NCBI RefSeq assembly: GCF_019710585.1
Contig: NZ_JAIFZQ010000008.1
Coordinates: 248,001-312,000 of the forward strand
Direction of reading: 5' to 3'
From: Arthrobacter sp. MAHUQ-56
GTDB taxonomy: Bacteria; Actinomycetota; Actinomycetes; Actinomycetales; Micrococcaceae
Length of the DNA: 64,000 bases
The position numbers and the translations under genes were made by a program. Below the pieces are notes generated by a model that made no database searches, had not been told where the DNA came from, and saw only the letters and a list, made by a program, of their open reading frames with translations. Positions 34,210 through 43,023 of the stretch are shown here, piece after piece. Numbering within the stretch: position 1 is the first letter of the stretch; each line of letters opens with the position of its first letter.

Positions 34210-34892
34210 AGCAGGCCCCTTTCGATGATGGTGCGTACGTTCTGGTCCTGCAGGATTTCCACCCGGTGCCCGGGCGTGCAGACGAAGATGCGGCCCTTGC
34301 CCCACTGGCGGGTCCAGATGGCGGGGGAGGTGACTTCCCGGTGCCACGGGTCCCACTCCCGGACTTTCTGGGTGGTGGTGGCGAGGACGTCGATGTAGTC
34401 GTCCGCCAGGACCCAGTACTGCTCGGTGACCAGGTCGAAGTCCTGGATGCCCTGTGTGATGGGGTGTTCTGCGGCGGCGGGCAGCATGTTGACGGTGTAC
34501 GGCACGTAGTTGTCCGACTGCTCGCCGATGCACTCGTCCGGGTGCTTCCCGGGGTGGCAGGCGAACTGTCCGCCGATCAGGTGCAGGTAGTCGGAGGTGT
34601 TCCGGTAGGAATCGGCGATCCCGCCGTGCCATCCTGCCAGGCCGGTACCGTTCTCCACGGCTGCCCGCAGTCCGGCGAACTCGTCCTTTTCGATGGTGCT
34701 CATGGTCATGCACTGCATGATCAGGTCCACCCCCGCCATGTACCCCGCGTCGGCGTAGACCTTAGGGGACTCCTCCACCCGGACGTCGTAGCCGTTGTCC
34801 TTGAGGTAGGGGATGAAAAGCTCCGTGGCCTCGTAGGGCTGGTGGCCGTCCCAGCCGCCGCGGACGACCAGGGCATTCTTGCGTTCTGACAT
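34194..34892 (-). CDS. ThuA-like protein (trehalose-utilization family)
   Basis: A 232-residue single-domain protein with the class I glutamine-amidotransferase-like flavodoxin fold. Recognisable are NALVVRGGWDGH at the start, GLAGWHGG in the middle and the FVCTPGHR end typical of ThuA, without a GATase catalytic Cys. ThuA in rhizobia works in utilisation of trehalose and related disaccharides through 3-keto sugars. It lies between a TIM-barrel isomerase and a Gfo/Idh/MocA gene in one operon. The AAAAGGAACCC site before the ATG at 34892 is good. Confidence 0.88.
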   Translation of the reverse strand: MSERKNALVVRGGWDGHQPYEATELFIPYLKDNGYDVRVEESPKVYADAGYMAGVDLIMQCMTMSTIEKDEFAGLRAAVENGTGLAGWHGGIADSYRNTSDYLHLIGGQFACHPGKHPDECIGEQSDNYVPYTVNMLPAAAEHPITQGIQDFDLVTEQYWVLADDYIDVLATTTQKVREWDPWHREVTSPAIWTRQWGKGRIFVCTPGHRVEILQDQNVRTIIERGLLWASR

Positions 34893-34938
34893 TGGGTTCC
34901 TTTTGTTTGGCTCCCGGCCTTGACCGGGGAAGTGTGGG

Positions 34939-35946
34939 TCAGCGGCTGGCGAAGGCGGCGTCGAAGGCTGCGGCCGGCGGCGCGATGCGGGCCAGCTCCC
35001 GCACCATGGCCAGGGCCTGCGGGGCTCCGACGAGCCGGTCCATTCCGGCGTCCTCCCATTCGATGCTGGTGGGTCCTTCGTAGCCGATGGCGTTCAGGGT
35101 CCGGAAGATGCGGTTCCACTGCACGTCGCCGTGCCCTGCCGTGACAAAGTCCCAGCCGCGGCGGGGATCCGCCCAGGCAAGGTGCGAGCCGAGGCGGCCG
35201 TTGCGGCCATCCAGCTGGCGGACCGATTCCTTGACGTGGACATGGAAGATCTTGTCCGCGAAGTCCTGCAGGAACATGACGGGATCCAGGTCCTGCCAGA
35301 TGAAGTGCGAGGGGTCGAAGTTCAGGCCGAAGCTCTCGCGGTGCCCGATGGTTTCCAGGGTCCGCTTGGCGGTCCAGTAGTCGTAGGCGATTTCGGACGG
35401 GTGAACTTCGAGGGCGAACCGCACCCCCACTTCGTCAAAGACGTCGAGGATGGGGTTCCATCGGTCCGCAAAGTCCTGGTAGCCGGCGTCGATCATTTCC
35501 TGGGAGGCAGGCGGGAACATGGCCACCGCCTTCCAGATGGAGGAACCGGTGAACCCCGTCACCGTTTTCACCCCGAGGCGGGCGGCCGCCCGGGCAGTGT
35601 CCTTCATGGCCTCGGCCGCCCGGCGGCGTACGCCCTCAGGCTCGCCGTTGCCCCAGACCTCCGCCGACAGGATGCCCTGGTGGCGTTCATCGATGGGGTC
35701 GTCACACACGGCCTGGCCGGTCAGGTGGTTGGCGATGGCGAACACCTGGAGGTTGTTCTTTTCAAGGATGTCCAGCCGGCCCTGGAGGTAGTTGTCGTCC
35801 TCCGCTGCCCGGCGCGGGTCCAGGTGGTCGCCCCAGCAAGCGATCTCCAGGCCGTCGAAGCCCCATTCGCCGGCGAGCCGCGCTACCTCCTCGAACGGCA
35901 GGTCGGCCCATTGGCCGGTGAAGAGCGTGATTGGTCGTGTCATCAT
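34939..35946 (-). CDS. sugar phosphate isomerase/epimerase-like TIM-barrel protein
   Basis: A 335-residue AP-endonuclease-2-type TIM barrel. The metal-binding residues of this family are in place: [13 protein letters not shown] (Glu, His), [11 protein letters not shown] (Asp, His), IFHVHVKES (His) and TSIEWEDAG (Glu). Family members are sugar isomerases, epimerases and, in recent work, enzymes that eliminate or hydrate 3-keto-sugars. Placement between ThuA and a Gfo/Idh/MocA dehydrogenase supports the last type. AAGGAACA precedes the tandem ATGs at 35946 and 35943. Confidence 0.88.
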   Translation of the reverse strand: MMTRPITLFTGQWADLPFEEVARLAGEWGFDGLEIACWGDHLDPRRAAEDDNYLQGRLDILEKNNLQVFAIANHLTGQAVCDDPIDERHQGILSAEVWGNGEPEGVRRRAAEAMKDTARAAARLGVKTVTGFTGSSIWKAVAMFPPASQEMIDAGYQDFADRWNPILDVFDEVGVRFALEVHPSEIAYDYWTAKRTLETIGHRESFGLNFDPSHFIWQDLDPVMFLQDFADKIFHVHVKESVRQLDGRNGRLGSHLAWADPRRGWDFVTAGHGDVQWNRIFRTLNAIGYEGPTSIEWEDAGMDRLVGAPQALAMVRELARIAPPAAAFDAAFASR

Positions 35947-35993
35947 TGTTCCTTGGTCGCTTGAAGCTGGTCATTGCCTTGGCAGAGCACTGC

Positions 35994-37184
35994 TCAGACC
36001 TTTTGCCACTGGCTGGAATTTGCTGCGCTGGATTCCACTGCTGCGAGGACCCGCTGCACCTGCAGGGCGTCCGCGAAGGACGGTTCCGGCTGGCGGCCTT
36101 CACCGATGGCGGTGACGAGGTCCACCACCTGGTGGGTGAACCCGTGCTCGTACCCCAGGCCGTGCCCGGTGGGCCACCAGTTGCCGACGTAGGGGTGCTC
36201 AGGTTCGGTGACGAAGATCCGGCGGAAGCCGGCGTCCGGGGATTCGGCGGCATCGTAAAAGGACAGGACGTTCATGTCCTCGAAGTCGAAGGCCAGGGAT
36301 CCTTTGGTGCCGTTGACCTCCAGGCGCATGGCGTTCTTCCTGCCCAGGGCGTAGCGCGTTGCCTCGAAGACGCCGATCGCACCCGCCGAAGCGCCGCCGT
36401 CGAACTTTGCGCTGAAGATGGCCGCATCATCTACGGTGACCTTTCCGCGCGGGGCGTCGCTGCTGAGGTCGCCGTGCCCGCCGAGGCCCACCAGGTCGCC
36501 GGCCAGGGGGCGCTCGGGAACAAACGTCTCCAGCAGCGCAGACACGCCACTGATGTTCTGGCCCGTGACCCATTGCGCGGCGTCGATGCTGTGTGCTCCG
36601 ATGTCACCCAGCGAACCGGAGCCGGACTTGCTCTTGTCCAGCCGCCAGGTCATGGGGGCGTTGGCATCGGTGAGCCAGTCCTGCAGGTACTGGGCGCGCA
36701 CGTGCCGGATTTCGCCCAGCCTGCCCTGGTCCACGAACCGCTTGGCCAGGGCCAGCGCAGGGGTGCGGCGGTAGCTGAAGCCGCACATGGAGAAGACACC
36801 GTTCTTTGCGGCGGTCTCCGCGGCGTGCGTCATCCTTTCGGCCTCCTCCACGGAGTTGGCCAGCGGCTTCTCGCACAGCACGTGCTTGCCCGCTTCGAGG
36901 GCGGCAATGGCAATTTCGGCGTGCGTGTTGCCGGGCGTGCAGATGTCGATGAGGTCGATGTCGTCGCGTTCGATCAGGCGCCGCCAGTCGGTCTCAACCG
37001 AGTCCCAGCCGAGCTTGTCTGCTGCGGCGCGGACGCCGTCGGCGTTCCTGCCGGCCACAGCGGTCAGCTGTGGCTGCAGGGGCAGGTCGAAGAACCGCGG
37101 CGCGGTGCGCCAGGCGTGGGAGTGGGCTGCACCCATGAAGGCGTAGCCCACCATGCCGACCCGCAGGGGTTGTGCGGTGGTCAT
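35994..37184 (-). CDS. Gfo/Idh/MocA-family sugar dehydrogenase, levoglucosan dehydrogenase-like
   Basis: A 396-residue dehydrogenase. It starts with the NAD-binding VGMVGYAFMGAAHSHAW, has CEKPLA with the catalytic Lys, then FSYRRTPALALAKRF, YLQDW and GSGSLGDIGAHSIDAAQW. This pattern resembles, from memory, the levoglucosan dehydrogenase described from Pseudarthrobacter, which oxidises C3. Its neighbours (importer upstream; isomerase, ThuA and a second dehydrogenase downstream) suggest a 3-keto-sugar pathway for an imported glycoside or anhydrosugar. The gap to the permease gene is 30 bases, so it is in the same operon. Confidence 0.88.
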   Translation of the reverse strand: MTTAQPLRVGMVGYAFMGAAHSHAWRTAPRFFDLPLQPQLTAVAGRNADGVRAAADKLGWDSVETDWRRLIERDDIDLIDICTPGNTHAEIAIAALEAGKHVLCEKPLANSVEEAERMTHAAETAAKNGVFSMCGFSYRRTPALALAKRFVDQGRLGEIRHVRAQYLQDWLTDANAPMTWRLDKSKSGSGSLGDIGAHSIDAAQWVTGQNISGVSALLETFVPERPLAGDLVGLGGHGDLSSDAPRGKVTVDDAAIFSAKFDGGASAGAIGVFEATRYALGRKNAMRLEVNGTKGSLAFDFEDMNVLSFYDAAESPDAGFRRIFVTEPEHPYVGNWWPTGHGLGYEHGFTHQVVDLVTAIGEGRQPEPSFADALQVQRVLAAVESSAANSSQWQKV

Positions 37185-37214
37185 GTCGAAAGGTCCTTTC
37201 TGTAAATCCCTGAG

Positions 37215-38120
37215 TTACTTGCTGAAGCCAGCGGTCAGGCCTGCCAGCAGCTGGCGCCGGCCGATGACGTACAGCACCAGGATGGGCAGGGTGCTGAGCA
37301 CCACGGAGGCGAGCACGGCCGGGATGTTGACGCTGAACTCACCCTGGAAGGTCCACAGGCCCAGGGGCAGGACCCGCAGGCCGGGGCTTTGGGTGAGGAC
37401 CAGCGGAAGCAGGAACCCGTTCCAGACATGCAGGCCGTTGTAGATGGCAACGGTCACGATGGCCGGGCGGGTCAGGGGCAGGGCCAGCCGCCACATGGTC
37501 TGCCACTCGCTGCAGCCGTCCAGCCGCATGGACTCGAACAGCTCGTTCGGGACGTCGCGGATGAAGTTTGACAGGATCAGCACCGTCAGCGGGATGGCAA
37601 AGGCGATGGACGGCAGCATCAGCGCCAGCAGGCTGTCATACAGGTTGAGCCGGATGATCATCAGGTAGATGGGGATGATCGTGGCCTGCAGCGGAATGGC
37701 CAGGCCCATGAGGAACATGCCGTTGACCAGCTTCAGGAACCTGCCGCCGCCCCGGACGATGGCGAACGAGGCCATGAAGGAAATCAGCACGGTGGGGATC
37801 ACGGAACCGAGCGTGACGATGGCGCTGTTCATGAAGTACTGGGCGAAATCCGCCTCGAGGACCAGCTGGTAGTTCTCCAGCGTTGGCTCCGTGGGCAGGG
37901 CCAGTGGATTCTGGCCGAAGTAGCCGGCCTGCGTTTTGAGGCTAGTGATCACCACGTAGTAGACCGGCAGGATGATGATGGCCAGCCAAAGCCAGCCGCC
38001 CAGGCCGCCGGGGATGTTGAGCCGCCTCAGCCGCTGACCCATTCCCCGGCTGGCGGCCGCGGAGCCGCCGAGCGAAGCGGTCCGGGCCTCCTGCGCATTG
38101 CTTTTCAGGACGGTACTCAC
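37215..38120 (-). CDS. CUT1-family sugar ABC transporter permease (MalG-like)
   Basis: A 301-residue inner-membrane permease with six predicted helices. The EAA-loop for ATPase contact is ESMRLDGCSEWQTMWRLALPL. The GTG at 38120, one base after the first permease's stop and with GGAAGG upstream, is the likely start. A longer frame is open to 38192 but lies inside the previous gene. No ATPase gene is in the cluster, so a shared MsiK-type ATPase encoded elsewhere probably powers it, as is common for CUT1 systems of actinobacteria. Confidence 0.9.
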   Translation of the reverse strand: MSTVLKSNAQEARTASLGGSAAASRGMGQRLRRLNIPGGLGGWLWLAIIILPVYYVVITSLKTQAGYFGQNPLALPTEPTLENYQLVLEADFAQYFMNSAIVTLGSVIPTVLISFMASFAIVRGGGRFLKLVNGMFLMGLAIPLQATIIPIYLMIIRLNLYDSLLALMLPSIAFAIPLTVLILSNFIRDVPNELFESMRLDGCSEWQTMWRLALPLTRPAIVTVAIYNGLHVWNGFLLPLVLTQSPGLRVLPLGLWTFQGEFSVNIPAVLASVVLSTLPILVLYVIGRRQLLAGLTAGFSK

Positions 38121-38121
38121 C

Positions 38122-39057
38122 CTACAAACCTTCCAATTGGCTGCCCTGCTTGTCCTTGCCTCCAAGGCGCTGGAGGAACAAGGCAAGTGCAAGGCCGATG
38201 ATGACGAGAATGACGGCGATGACGCTGGCCGGGCCCATGAGGTTGGCGCGGAAACCCCTCAGGTACATGTCCAGGGCCAGGATCCGGGTGGAGTTGCCCG
38301 GTCCGCCGCCGGTCAGGACGAAGATCAGGTCGAAGTAGGTCAAGGAACCCACCACCATCAGCGTGGAGGAAGTGATAATGGTGTACTTCAACTGCGGCAG
38401 GGTGATGTGGAAGAACTGCTTGATGGTTCCGGCCCCGTCGATCTGGGCTGCCTCGTAGAGGGACTTCGGGATCTGCCGCACGCCACCTTGGTAGATGAGC
38501 GTGTGGAACGGCACGAACTGCCAGGCGATGACGAAAATGACCAGGCCGAGGGCGAGCTGCGGGACACCCAGCCAGTCCTGCGCCAGGAATGGAAGCCCAA
38601 GGCCGGTTGCCAGGCCGAAGTTGGGATCCAGCAAGGCCTTGAAGGCAATGGCCACCGCAGCGGATGAGAGCAGCAGCGGGAGGAAGTACAGCACGGCCAG
38701 GGCGGCCCGGTAGCGCTGGCTTCCCGCCGTGAAGACGCCCAGCAGGAGGCTGATGGGAGTCTGCACGAGCCATGAGACGATCATGATCAGGAAGGTCAGG
38801 CCCAAGGCGTTGTACAGCCCGGGATCGGCCAGCACGGAGAACCAGTTGTCCAGGCCCGCCGCCCCGATGGCACCGATGCCGTCCCAGCTGGTGAAGCTGA
38901 GGATGAGCACTCCGGCCAGCGGGATGACGGCGAACACCAGGAAGAAGAACAGCGCAGGAATCGTCAGCCACGCCAGGGCGGCCTTGCGCTGTTCAGTGTG
39001 CTGGGAGTCAGTGCCCCTGACGGCAGCCTTGGGCGCGGTGGAGACGGCGTTGCTCAT
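38122..39057 (-). CDS. CUT1-family sugar ABC transporter permease (MalF-like)
   Basis: A 311-residue permease with six helices. The ATPase-contact loop is YEAAQIDGAGTIKQFFHITLP. The ATG at 39057 overlaps the solute-binding-protein stop (ATGA). It pairs with the MalG-like permease that follows. Confidence 0.92.
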   Translation of the reverse strand: MSNAVSTAPKAAVRGTDSQHTEQRKAALAWLTIPALFFFLVFAVIPLAGVLILSFTSWDGIGAIGAAGLDNWFSVLADPGLYNALGLTFLIMIVSWLVQTPISLLLGVFTAGSQRYRAALAVLYFLPLLLSSAAVAIAFKALLDPNFGLATGLGLPFLAQDWLGVPQLALGLVIFVIAWQFVPFHTLIYQGGVRQIPKSLYEAAQIDGAGTIKQFFHITLPQLKYTIITSSTLMVVGSLTYFDLIFVLTGGGPGNSTRILALDMYLRGFRANLMGPASVIAVILVIIGLALALFLQRLGGKDKQGSQLEGL

Positions 39058-40382
39058 TTGCCCAGGGTGGCATTCATGTTCTCGGCAAACTGCTGGGGCG
39101 TGATCGACTTGAGGAAGAGCTGGTCGATGTTGTTCAGCAGGGCCTCCGCAGCGGTGGGGCTCAGAGCCTGGTCCCAGGACTGCTGGAAGTTCGGGGCATT
39201 CTTGGCCAGGTCGTAGACGAAGTTCAGGAACTCCTTGTCCGGCGAGCCGTTCAGCTTGTCTTCGATGCCGTTGACGATGGGCACCGATCCGGAGTTGATG
39301 TAGGCGTCGATGACCGTATCGGTCATGATGCCGTCCTTGAAGAACTTCTTCGCGGACTCCTTCTCCTTGTCCGAAGCCTTGGAGGAGATGGACATGTAGG
39401 CTGCCGGGTTTCCGACGCCGTTCTTCGGGTCGCCCTTGCCGCCGGCGATGGTGGGGAAGTGGACGAAGCCCAGTTTCCCGTCCTGCACGAAGTTCTGGCC
39501 GGCCTTCTTCATGGCGCCGTAGGTCCACGAACCGTGGAGCATCATGGCTGCCTTGCCCGAGAACAGCAGGGCCTGGTCCGCCTGGGAGTCGGCGGTGATG
39601 GAGGAGAAGCCCTTGATGAAGCCATCAGCGGAGACGAGTTCCTGGATTTTGGTGCCGGTTTCGATCACGGCAGGATCCATCCACGCATTGGGCTTGCCCT
39701 CAAAGATCGCCTTGAAGACGTCAGCGCCGCCGATGCGGTCCAGCAGGTACTCCAGCCACATCATCGAGGTCCAGCGTGACTGGCCGCCCAGGGAGAAGGG
39801 TGCCACGCCCATGCCGTTGAAGGTTTTGACCAGCGACATGATGTCGTCCCACGTCTTGGGTGGCTGGACCCCCGCCTTCTGGAAGAGTTCCTTGTTGTAG
39901 AACAGGACGATCGGGGCGACGTACTGGTTGGGCAGGGCGTAGATTTTGCCGTTGACGGTAGCTGCACCGAAGACGGAGGGGAAGAACTTTTTCTTCAGGT
40001 CGGGGTTCTGGTCGAACCATCCGGTCAGGTCTTCAACCTGGTTGGCTTCGGCGTAGGTCTTCAGACCGCCGCCGCCCCAGCCATAGATGATGGTGGGGGC
40101 CTGGTTAGCGCCGATCGCGGTCTTGATCTTGGTCTTGTAGGCGTCGTTCTGGAAATAGGTGACCGTGATCTTGTCGGCGGAGTTCGCCGAGTTGAAGGCG
40201 TCCACTGCCTTCTGCATGGTGGTCTGGTTGGGCTCACCGGACAGGTACCACATACTGGCACCCCCGCCGCCGCTGGCCGCGCCCGGCCCGGAAGTGCCGC
40301 AGGCGGAGGTGGCCGCCACTGCAAAGGGAGTCAATGCCGCAAGGGCGAGGAACGAACGGCGCGAGGTCTGGGGTTGCTTCAT
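39054..40382 (-). CDS. sugar ABC transporter solute-binding lipoprotein
   Basis: First gene of the operon, 442 residues, family 1 extracellular binding protein. The N-terminus (MKQPQTSRRSFLALAALTP) carries a twin-arginine-like SRRSF motif and then a lipobox-like ATSAC, so it is likely exported folded by Tat and lipid-anchored. The mature part has typical features, including the repeated use of Trp/Tyr for sugar stacking (WYLSGEPNQTT, YGWGGGGLKTY, LHGSWTYGAM). GGAGAAGC precedes the ATG at 40382. The ligand is unknown, probably a disaccharide, glycoside or anhydrosugar. Confidence 0.92.
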   Translation of the reverse strand: MKQPQTSRRSFLALAALTPFAVAATSACGTSGPGAASGGGGASMWYLSGEPNQTTMQKAVDAFNSANSADKITVTYFQNDAYKTKIKTAIGANQAPTIIYGWGGGGLKTYAEANQVEDLTGWFDQNPDLKKKFFPSVFGAATVNGKIYALPNQYVAPIVLFYNKELFQKAGVQPPKTWDDIMSLVKTFNGMGVAPFSLGGQSRWTSMMWLEYLLDRIGGADVFKAIFEGKPNAWMDPAVIETGTKIQELVSADGFIKGFSSITADSQADQALLFSGKAAMMLHGSWTYGAMKKAGQNFVQDGKLGFVHFPTIAGGKGDPKNGVGNPAAYMSISSKASDKEKESAKKFFKDGIMTDTVIDAYINSGSVPIVNGIEDKLNGSPDKEFLNFVYDLAKNAPNFQQSWDQALSPTAAEALLNNIDQLFLKSITPQQFAENMNATLGK

Positions 40383-40437
40383 TGCTTCTCCATGTGAATT
40401 CTGCTGTCGAGGATGCGGGTGACAGCTCCGACCCTTA

Positions 40438-40455
40438 GTTCGAAACATTTCGAAC
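40438..40455 (-). promoter_or_regulatory. LacI-type operator between the sugar operon and its regulator
   Basis: A perfect palindrome GTTCGAAA-CA-TTTCGAAC in the 237-base divergent region. A shorter palindrome (TCGAACTTCGA, 40595-40605) lies 15 bases before the lacI-type start and could be a second site. The LacI protein at 40620 is the natural ligand. Confidence 0.72.
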
Positions 40456-40471
40456 AGTGATTTAAGTCACG
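40456..40471 (-). promoter_or_regulatory. CRP/GlxR-like site next to the LacI operator
   Basis: AGTGATTTAAGTCACG matches the CRP-type pattern GTGA-N6-TCAC with a nearly symmetric core. It abuts the LacI operator on its upstream side relative to the sugar operon, suggesting cAMP-CRP activation combined with LacI repression. Confidence 0.55.
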
Positions 40472-40619
40472 CTGTAAACTAAAACCCCAAAAAGGCCTGC
40501 GGTCAAGGGGATCGTAGAGGATATTTTGCAGCTCGCGCGGCTTTCTGGGCTTTCCTTGACCGGACATGCCCGGGTTCTGCACAATGGAGCTTCCTCGAAC
40601 TTCGAAAGATTGCGAACTG

Positions 40620-41663
40620 ATGACGACAAAATCGCCGGAGCGAACCAAACCAACGCTCGCCAGTGTCGCCAGGCAGGCGGGGGTTTCGGCGCCGACGGTC
40701 TCGAAAGTGGTGAACGGCCGTGACGACGTCGCCCCGGAAACACGGGCCCGGATCCTGGCGGTGTTGGAGCAGGCGGGTTATCAGTCACCTCTTCAGCGAC
40801 GGGCCGCTGCCGAAAACGGAACTGTGGTTGAGGTAGTCATCGATGTCCTGGACTCCGCCTACACCATCGAGGTCCTCAACGGCATCCTGCAGTCCGCCGC
40901 CGCTGCCGACGTCGAAATCCTTGTCAGCGTGACCGGCCAGTCCGTCCCCGGCCGGCGCAGCCCGGAACGCCGCGCCCAGAGGATGATGGAAGAGGGCCGG
41001 ACGGGGATGATCGTGGTCACGTCGGCCTTCAGCGAAGCGCAACTGCATGCTTTCCGCCGACGCCAGATTCCCGTCGTCGTCATTGATCCGCTCAATCCCC
41101 CGTCCGCCGACGTCGTCAGTGTGGGCGCCACCAACTGGGCCGGCGGCAAGGCGGCGACCGAACACCTGCTGGGGCTTGGCCACCGCCGTATCGCCTACAT
41201 CGGCGGCATCGAGGGCTCTGAATGCAACCAGGCCCGGCTTCACGGGTACATGGCCGCGCTTATGGCCCAGGGCATCAAGGTGGACCCGCAGTACATCGTG
41301 TCCGGTGGCCGGTTCCGGACCGAGAGCGGGGTCAACGGGTTCAGGGAGCTGCTAAAGCTTGACCGCCTCCCCACGGCCATCTTCGCCGGCAGCGACACGA
41401 TTGCCTTGGGTGTCCTCAGCGAAGCACGGCGCCACGGGATCCGGATTCCCGAAGACATCAGCCTGATTGGTTTTGACGGCACAAGCCAGGGTGAACAGTC
41501 GGTCCCCTCCCTGAGTTCAGTCGCCCAGCCGCTGGAGGAGATGGGGCGGGCTGCCCTGAGGTCACTGCTGCGGCAGGCTCGGGGGGAAGTCCTCGATTCC
41601 CACCGCGTTGAGCTGGCCACGCAGGTGATCGTCCGCGAATCCACCGCCCCGCCGGCTGGCTGA
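40620..41663 (+). CDS. LacI-family repressor of the sugar operon
   Basis: A 347-residue regulator. The helix-turn-helix is PTLASVARQAGVSAPTVSKVVNGRDDV (about 11-37), followed by the hinge helix and a periplasmic-binding-protein-like domain ending in SLSSVAQPLEEMGRAAL. The ATG at 40620 is used because the upstream extension to 40566 adds nothing typical. It is divergent from the importer operon, with a perfect LacI-type palindrome between them, and upstream of the dehydratase gene at 41711 in the same direction. Confidence 0.93.
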   Translation: MTTKSPERTKPTLASVARQAGVSAPTVSKVVNGRDDVAPETRARILAVLEQAGYQSPLQRRAAAENGTVVEVVIDVLDSAYTIEVLNGILQSAAAADVEILVSVTGQSVPGRRSPERRAQRMMEEGRTGMIVVTSAFSEAQLHAFRRRQIPVVVIDPLNPPSADVVSVGATNWAGGKAATEHLLGLGHRRIAYIGGIEGSECNQARLHGYMAALMAQGIKVDPQYIVSGGRFRTESGVNGFRELLKLDRLPTAIFAGSDTIALGVLSEARRHGIRIPEDISLIGFDGTSQGEQSVPSLSSVAQPLEEMGRAALRSLLRQARGEVLDSHRVELATQVIVRESTAPPAG

Positions 41664-41710
41664 ACTTTCCGTTTGGCGGTGGCCGTGCCATCAAAGAGAG
41701 ACGTCAACGC

Positions 41711-42934
41711 ATGAAAATCACGAACCTCGACACCGTGGTCGTCGACTTCTACAGAACGAACCTCGTTTTCGTCCGGCTGAGTACCGACTCGGGCCTTACC
41801 GGCGTTGCTGAGGCCACCCTCGAGGGCCAGGAACACGCGGTGCGCGGCGCCGTTGCCGTGCTCGCAGACGCCGTCCGCGGCAAGGATCCCACGAGGATCA
41901 GTCAAACGATCTACGAACTGAACAGGGATGCCTACTGGCGGGGTGGGCCCGTGTCGTCGACAGCGCTTAGTGCACTTGAGATGGCGATGTGGGATGTTTC
42001 GGCCCGCGCTCTGGGCGTGCCTGTCCATCGGATGCTCGGTGGACAGGTTCGGGACAGGGTCCGCGCCTACGCCAACGGCTGGTTCTCCGGAGCAAAGACG
42101 CCTGATGAATTTGCCGAGGCAGCGGTACATACAGTTGCACAAGGCTTCCGCGGACTGAAATGGGATCCGTTCGAGGCGGCAGACCTTACTTTGGGGCCAG
42201 GTGACCTTCGGCGCATGCTTGAGCCCGTGGCCGCTGTGCGGGAGGCCGTGGGAGACGATGTGGAGCTCTTCATCGAAGGGCATGGCCGGTTCGACGTCCC
42301 CACCGCCATCCGGGTAGCCCGCGGGATCGAACAGTTCCAGCCGGTATTTTTCGAAGAACCCTGCCCGCCGGACAGCCTTGATGCGCTTATTGAGGTCCGT
42401 TCCAAATCCCCTGTTGCGATCGCCGCGGGAGAGCGCTGGATGGGACGGAACACCTTCATTCCCGCCCTGGCAGGCAAGGCAGTGGACTACATCCAACCCG
42501 ATGTCACGCACGCCGGCGGCCTGCTGGAACTTTCGTTCATCTCCACGCTTGCCGGGGCCCATTACGTCCCGTTCGCACCGCACAACCCGAGTGGGCCACT
42601 CAGTACGGCGGCAACTCTACAGTTGGGCGCTGCGCTGCCGAACTTCCGGTACCTGGAGATCATGGCAACGGACGTGCCTTGGCGCAGTGAGATCTCCAGC
42701 GAACGGCTCCAGCTGACGGAGGAGGGCGACATTCTTATCCCCGAAGGCGTCGGCCTGGGCATCGAACTCGACTTCGAGGCCATAGCGGAGCATCCCTACA
42801 CTCCGCACCCCATGCGGATCTTCAATGACGCGGTTGCCGACATCCGGCCGCCGGATGCGCGGTCCTACTTCAACCTTGAGCCTGTGACGGCAAACCCGGC
42901 GGCGGGTCACGGGACGGCAAGTCCTTTGCGCTGA
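41711..42934 (+). CDS. enolase-superfamily sugar-acid dehydratase (galactonate/mannonate dehydratase-like)
   Basis: A 407-residue mandelate-racemase-type enzyme. Visible active-site elements are K150-W-D152, E189-G-H191 in the second strand, E215 in FFEEP, E241 in AGER and H291 in APHNPSGP. The HNPxGP ending is typical of the galactonate-dehydratase branch, which dehydrates aldonic acids to 2-keto-3-deoxy acids. It follows the lacI-type gene by 47 bases with a GAGAGACG ribosome site, so both are probably co-transcribed and tied to the neighbouring sugar operon. The exact aldonate is open. Confidence 0.85.
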   Translation: MKITNLDTVVVDFYRTNLVFVRLSTDSGLTGVAEATLEGQEHAVRGAVAVLADAVRGKDPTRISQTIYELNRDAYWRGGPVSSTALSALEMAMWDVSARALGVPVHRMLGGQVRDRVRAYANGWFSGAKTPDEFAEAAVHTVAQGFRGLKWDPFEAADLTLGPGDLRRMLEPVAAVREAVGDDVELFIEGHGRFDVPTAIRVARGIEQFQPVFFEEPCPPDSLDALIEVRSKSPVAIAAGERWMGRNTFIPALAGKAVDYIQPDVTHAGGLLELSFISTLAGAHYVPFAPHNPSGPLSTAATLQLGAALPNFRYLEIMATDVPWRSEISSERLQLTEEGDILIPEGVGLGIELDFEAIAEHPYTPHPMRIFNDAVADIRPPDARSYFNLEPVTANPAAGHGTASPLR

Positions 42935-43023
42935 CTTGGCGGGCGGATTCGCCGCTCGAGCATCGGTAGCGGAAGACAGCAACACCCGCGATCGTTGATT
43001 CCACCAGGCATGAGGGCAAGTAC

